Shown piece after piece: positions 39,429 to 41,801 of a stretch of 41,801 nucleotides of DNA; position 1 is the first letter of the stretch; each line of letters starts with the position of its first letter. The notes under the pieces were generated by a model, which saw only the letters and a list, made by a program, of their open reading frames with translations, searched no databases and was not told the origin of the DNA. The translations under genes and the position numbers were made by a program. Source of the stretch: Diphasiastrum complanatum (lineage: Eukaryota; Streptophyta; Lycopodiopsida; Lycopodiales; Lycopodiaceae); contig MU835100.1 in the NCBI GenBank assembly GCA_029204225.1, positions 1 through 41,801 of the forward strand, given 5' to 3'.

Positions 39429-39670
39429 TAAGATGCGGTCTTGGATAGGAGTGGAGGCAAGCTCTACATCGGATTTGGAAGTTCAGAGCACTTGGATTTA
39501 CATCCCAGTTGGAGTACTATTTTCTCAAGGAAATGATGGAGTGGATTCACAAATTTCGTGGTAAAGCATGCTTGTCCAATATGATGGTAGAGTGCTCTTC
39601 TACATGATCGAGATTGGTAAAGATACTAAGAATTATGTGAAAAAAATTTCCTTCATCAAAGATGACATCC

Positions 39671-40139
39671 TGTTATGTACCATAATGGTACGCCCTTCAG
39701 TGACGGCCTCGCAAGGGGCATGATGCAGGTCTGGCATTATCGACATGTTTGGGTGCCACATGTCACCATCCTAGGTGATCACGTGTCACCGACAGGACCG
39801 TGCTTGATGGGACCCATTGTGCTATGCCTATATAGTGGTGGGGTTTCCCTCTTTCCAGTCACTTGGTCTACCCGGGAGTTGGTGGATGGAGAGCACGTGC
39901 TTGAGCCAGGATATATCTCCAGGCTAGGAGATGTGTGCTAGAGAGAGCCGAGTGCGATGGCTGGTGATATGGGACGCCAATTATCGTAGGAGGCTTGACC
40001 GGGCATGATTACGTCGATAGCTCCAATGCATGGGGGTGGGTCGGTTGTGACCCTATGGATGGGCGGATACAGTGAGTCATCACTGGAATGGGGTGTGCGG
40101 AATCTTCAAGGCAGTTGAAGATCTTAGGGAGTTGTAACA
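39671..40139 (+). mobile_element. 5' LTR of a second element, 469 bp
   Basis: Starts TGTTATGTAC and ends GTTGTAACA, giving the usual TGTTA...TAACA inverted ends. A TATA-like TGCCTATATAGTGG lies at about 39826-39839, and the LTR is followed at once by a primer-binding site. It is nested just downstream of the first LTR/primer-site pair, interrupting that element's leader. Confidence 0.75.
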
Positions 40140-40140
40140 G

Positions 40141-40154
40141 TTGGTATTAGAGCA
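40141..40154 (+). promoter_or_regulatory. Second primer-binding site (initiator Met-tRNA type)
   Basis: TTGGTATTAGAGCA, one base after the CA of the LTR, matching TGGTATCAGAGC except for one base. The internal region that should follow is lost after about 300 bp. Confidence 0.75.
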
Positions 40155-40439
40155 GTCGATTTCCTTCCAAGGTGCACCACGTTCCCTTGTTTGCCTTTGT
40201 GTTTTGGTATTTCCTTATATGGGAATGTGGTTGTTTGGTTTATTAAACATTTGTACAAGATAATTCTTGAAAAGGTTGTATAGTGGTGGAAAGCCTAGTT
40301 TTTTTTTTATAATTGGCTTTTCACTTGACTTTTGTTCTTATTAAAATCACTGGATTTTGGTTTTTGTAAGAACAAACTTAAAGTTACTTCTAAGTTGTTT
40401 GCTGATAACCTTGGAACTTTTGTAAAATTCTTATGTGTT

Positions 40440-40979
40440 TATCATGTGCCAAATCTAAGCTAATAGAAATTACAATGGAAGAAAAGCAAGAGCAAGAAAA
40501 GTACAAAGCAATTCATGATAGCATATCCATAGAAAGCTAGAAACAATGAGATCTCAATGGAATCACATTAGCAATGAAATAGAGAGTACAATCAATGAAC
40601 ATTGAGCATGGATTCATGTGGATGGGCACATGAGACCTAACAATGGAGATCCCTATGGCTCACATTCCCAAGGAGGAAGCTAGAAGCTCTCAACTTGCAA
40701 ATGAGCCAAAAGATTCACAAAATGATCGTCTCTTGCCTAGTTATAGACAATGCTCTTACTTAACTTAAATTAAGTATCTTGAGGGATAGTTAGCCCTTGT
40801 TAAGTATTATTCAAACTACATTGGGCCCTTATTGGCCTATTATCCTTAATAGTTACTTTGAAGGGCCTAAAGAGAGAACCACCTTGTTATAAGGCTAATA
40901 GCTCCTTTTGGGCCTACAAAGCTTACAATGGATATTATATTGCCTTGAAAAGCACAGATGGTACTAAAAGTACATGACA
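40440..40979 (-). mobile_element. 3' LTR of a minus-strand gypsy-like element (left edge uncertain)
   Basis: It starts TGTCATGTAC on the minus strand directly after the purine tract GTTTAAGTAGGGGGAG (plus 40980-40995). The tract is preceded by TTTTTGAGGACAAGAATG, a sequence typical of the end of plant gypsy internal regions. The far end is not resolved. Confidence 0.6.
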
Positions 40980-40995
40980 CTCCCCCTACTTAAAC

Positions 40996-41801
40996 ATTCT
41001 TGTCCTCAAAAATGAGACGCTTTGTTTGATCAGCTTGATCGCCCTTGGTTAAGTAGTCAGGATTGATGAGGATGTGTCGTCCACAAAATTATTGTCTCAT
41101 TACAGATCAAAAGCTGTCAAATTGAATCATTTCGGTTAGCGTCTTGTTCCCATGAAGGAGAAAGATGGCCGAAGAAGAGATGGATGAAACACCATATGCT
41201 TTTTGACAATCAAATCGCAATATTCTCGTTTGTCTGCTTCTTCGACATCGTAATAAATTGGATGATCTATCCAATTTCTTTAGGATCATATTTTAGCATT
41301 TGCATCTGGCCATGCTGGTCTGAAGATTTTGTCATGTTGTTGGGTAGTCACTTTGTTGTTCAATCCAAATGCTTCAATGATAACCATAAGCCTTGCATCT
41401 GAATTGTAAAGATCTTGCATGAAGAAATATTTGGCCTGATCAATTCCCAATATAGGACCCAATACGTTTTGATTGATTGTTTCTAGAAATGACAATTGTA
41501 TTCGGAATGGCCATTCATTTCCAAGAACATCGAGTGAATGGAAATGCTTGCAAAGAGTGATGATATCTCTTCACTTAAAATCTCTACGAAAAATCTTTCA
41601 TAGATTACATCATGATGTTCAAAAATATTGGTGACTCCAATATTTTGAACCACAAACTGGAAACTTTGATAAAATGATTCTTCAATTGATTTTCCCATCT
41701 CATAACTTGAACAAATTCCTAGTTTGTATATTGTAAGTCTCATCACATTCCATTGTGCACTCTATATTGAATGTGAAACATTCATATAGATTCAATTTTA
41801 T
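40996..41801 (-). pseudogene. Eroded gypsy-like internal region, continues beyond the window
   Basis: Minus strand only. An 87-codon frame (41483-41746) reads through YKLGICSSYEMGKSIEESFY and VVQNIGVTNIFEHHDVIYER and shifts into a 69-codon frame (41286-41495) with TINQNVLGPILGIDQAKYFF and QDLYNSDARLMVIIEAFGLN. A one-base shift joins them. No standard pol motif is visible, so identification rests on the adjacent polypurine tract and LTR. Could be an extra ORF or degraded integrase tail. Confidence 0.35.

Noticed and set aside
41286-41746. Possible endogenous pararetrovirus coding region
   Set aside because: No movement-protein, coat or RT motif; the adjacent polypurine tract and LTR point to a gypsy-like retrotransposon.

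Overview
The window looks like nuclear DNA of a seed plant with a large, repeat-rich genome. Evidence: spliced exons of a plant-type pyroglutamyl-peptidase separated by introns of 1.7, 3.5 and 11.2 kb; Ty3/gypsy, Ty1/copia and LINE debris with plant-style initiator-Met-tRNA primer sites; many CT/GA, CA and TA microsatellites; AT-rich background. Long TE-filled introns recall gymnosperms or large-genome angiosperms, but I cannot name the species. There are no bacterial-type operons, rRNA genes or CRISPR arrays.

Layout. 1-8 kb: one possible terminal coding exon (308-463), an old minus-strand gypsy LTR with the eroded end of its pol gene (2337-3260), a second degenerate LTR (about 3600-4010), then DNA with no recognisable gene. 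8.2-25.3 kb (minus): the one convincing host gene, a four-exon pyroglutamyl-peptidase I (family C15), 226 codons, all splice junctions GT-AG and phase 0, catalytic Glu110/Cys176/His199 present. Its 11.2-kb intron 2 holds a broken minus-strand gypsy element (3' LTR 10269-11393, integrase/chromodomain 11405-12235, RNase H and integrase zinc finger 16057-16788). That element is split by a 3.8-kb composite insert made of a fourth LTR element, copia gag, and a copia pol that carries a foreign 0.87-kb segment ending in a 15-A tract. The region upstream of the gene's start is a threefold diverged tandem duplication plus a 40-bp tandem repeat.

26-32 kb: simple repeats, a (CT)(TA)(AG) palindrome flanked by a 34-bp duplication, a GC-rich foldback next to a MITE-like element, and a decayed LINE (minus). 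32.6-34.8 kb: a GC-rich possible organelle-derived patch, an LTR with an expanded polypurine tract, gypsy integrase/chromodomain, and copia integrase/RT, all minus. 35.9-37.2 kb: an unrecognised ORF and possible second exon (plus). 37.2-37.75 kb: a tandem array of tRNA-like units. A single 85-bp copy of that unit at 39118-39202 is bounded by a perfect 16-bp target-site duplication inside an LTR, marking it as a very small tRNA-derived SINE. 39.4-41.8 kb: two LTR/primer-site pairs in series and the 3' end of another gypsy-like element.

The parts do not form a pathway. The biology is one housekeeping-type peptidase gene that tolerates a nest of dead transposons in its introns, plus intergenic repeat turnover. 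The most unusual items are the mini-SINE with its tandem array, the poly(A)-ended segment inside a copia element, and the triplicated upstream region of the peptidase gene.
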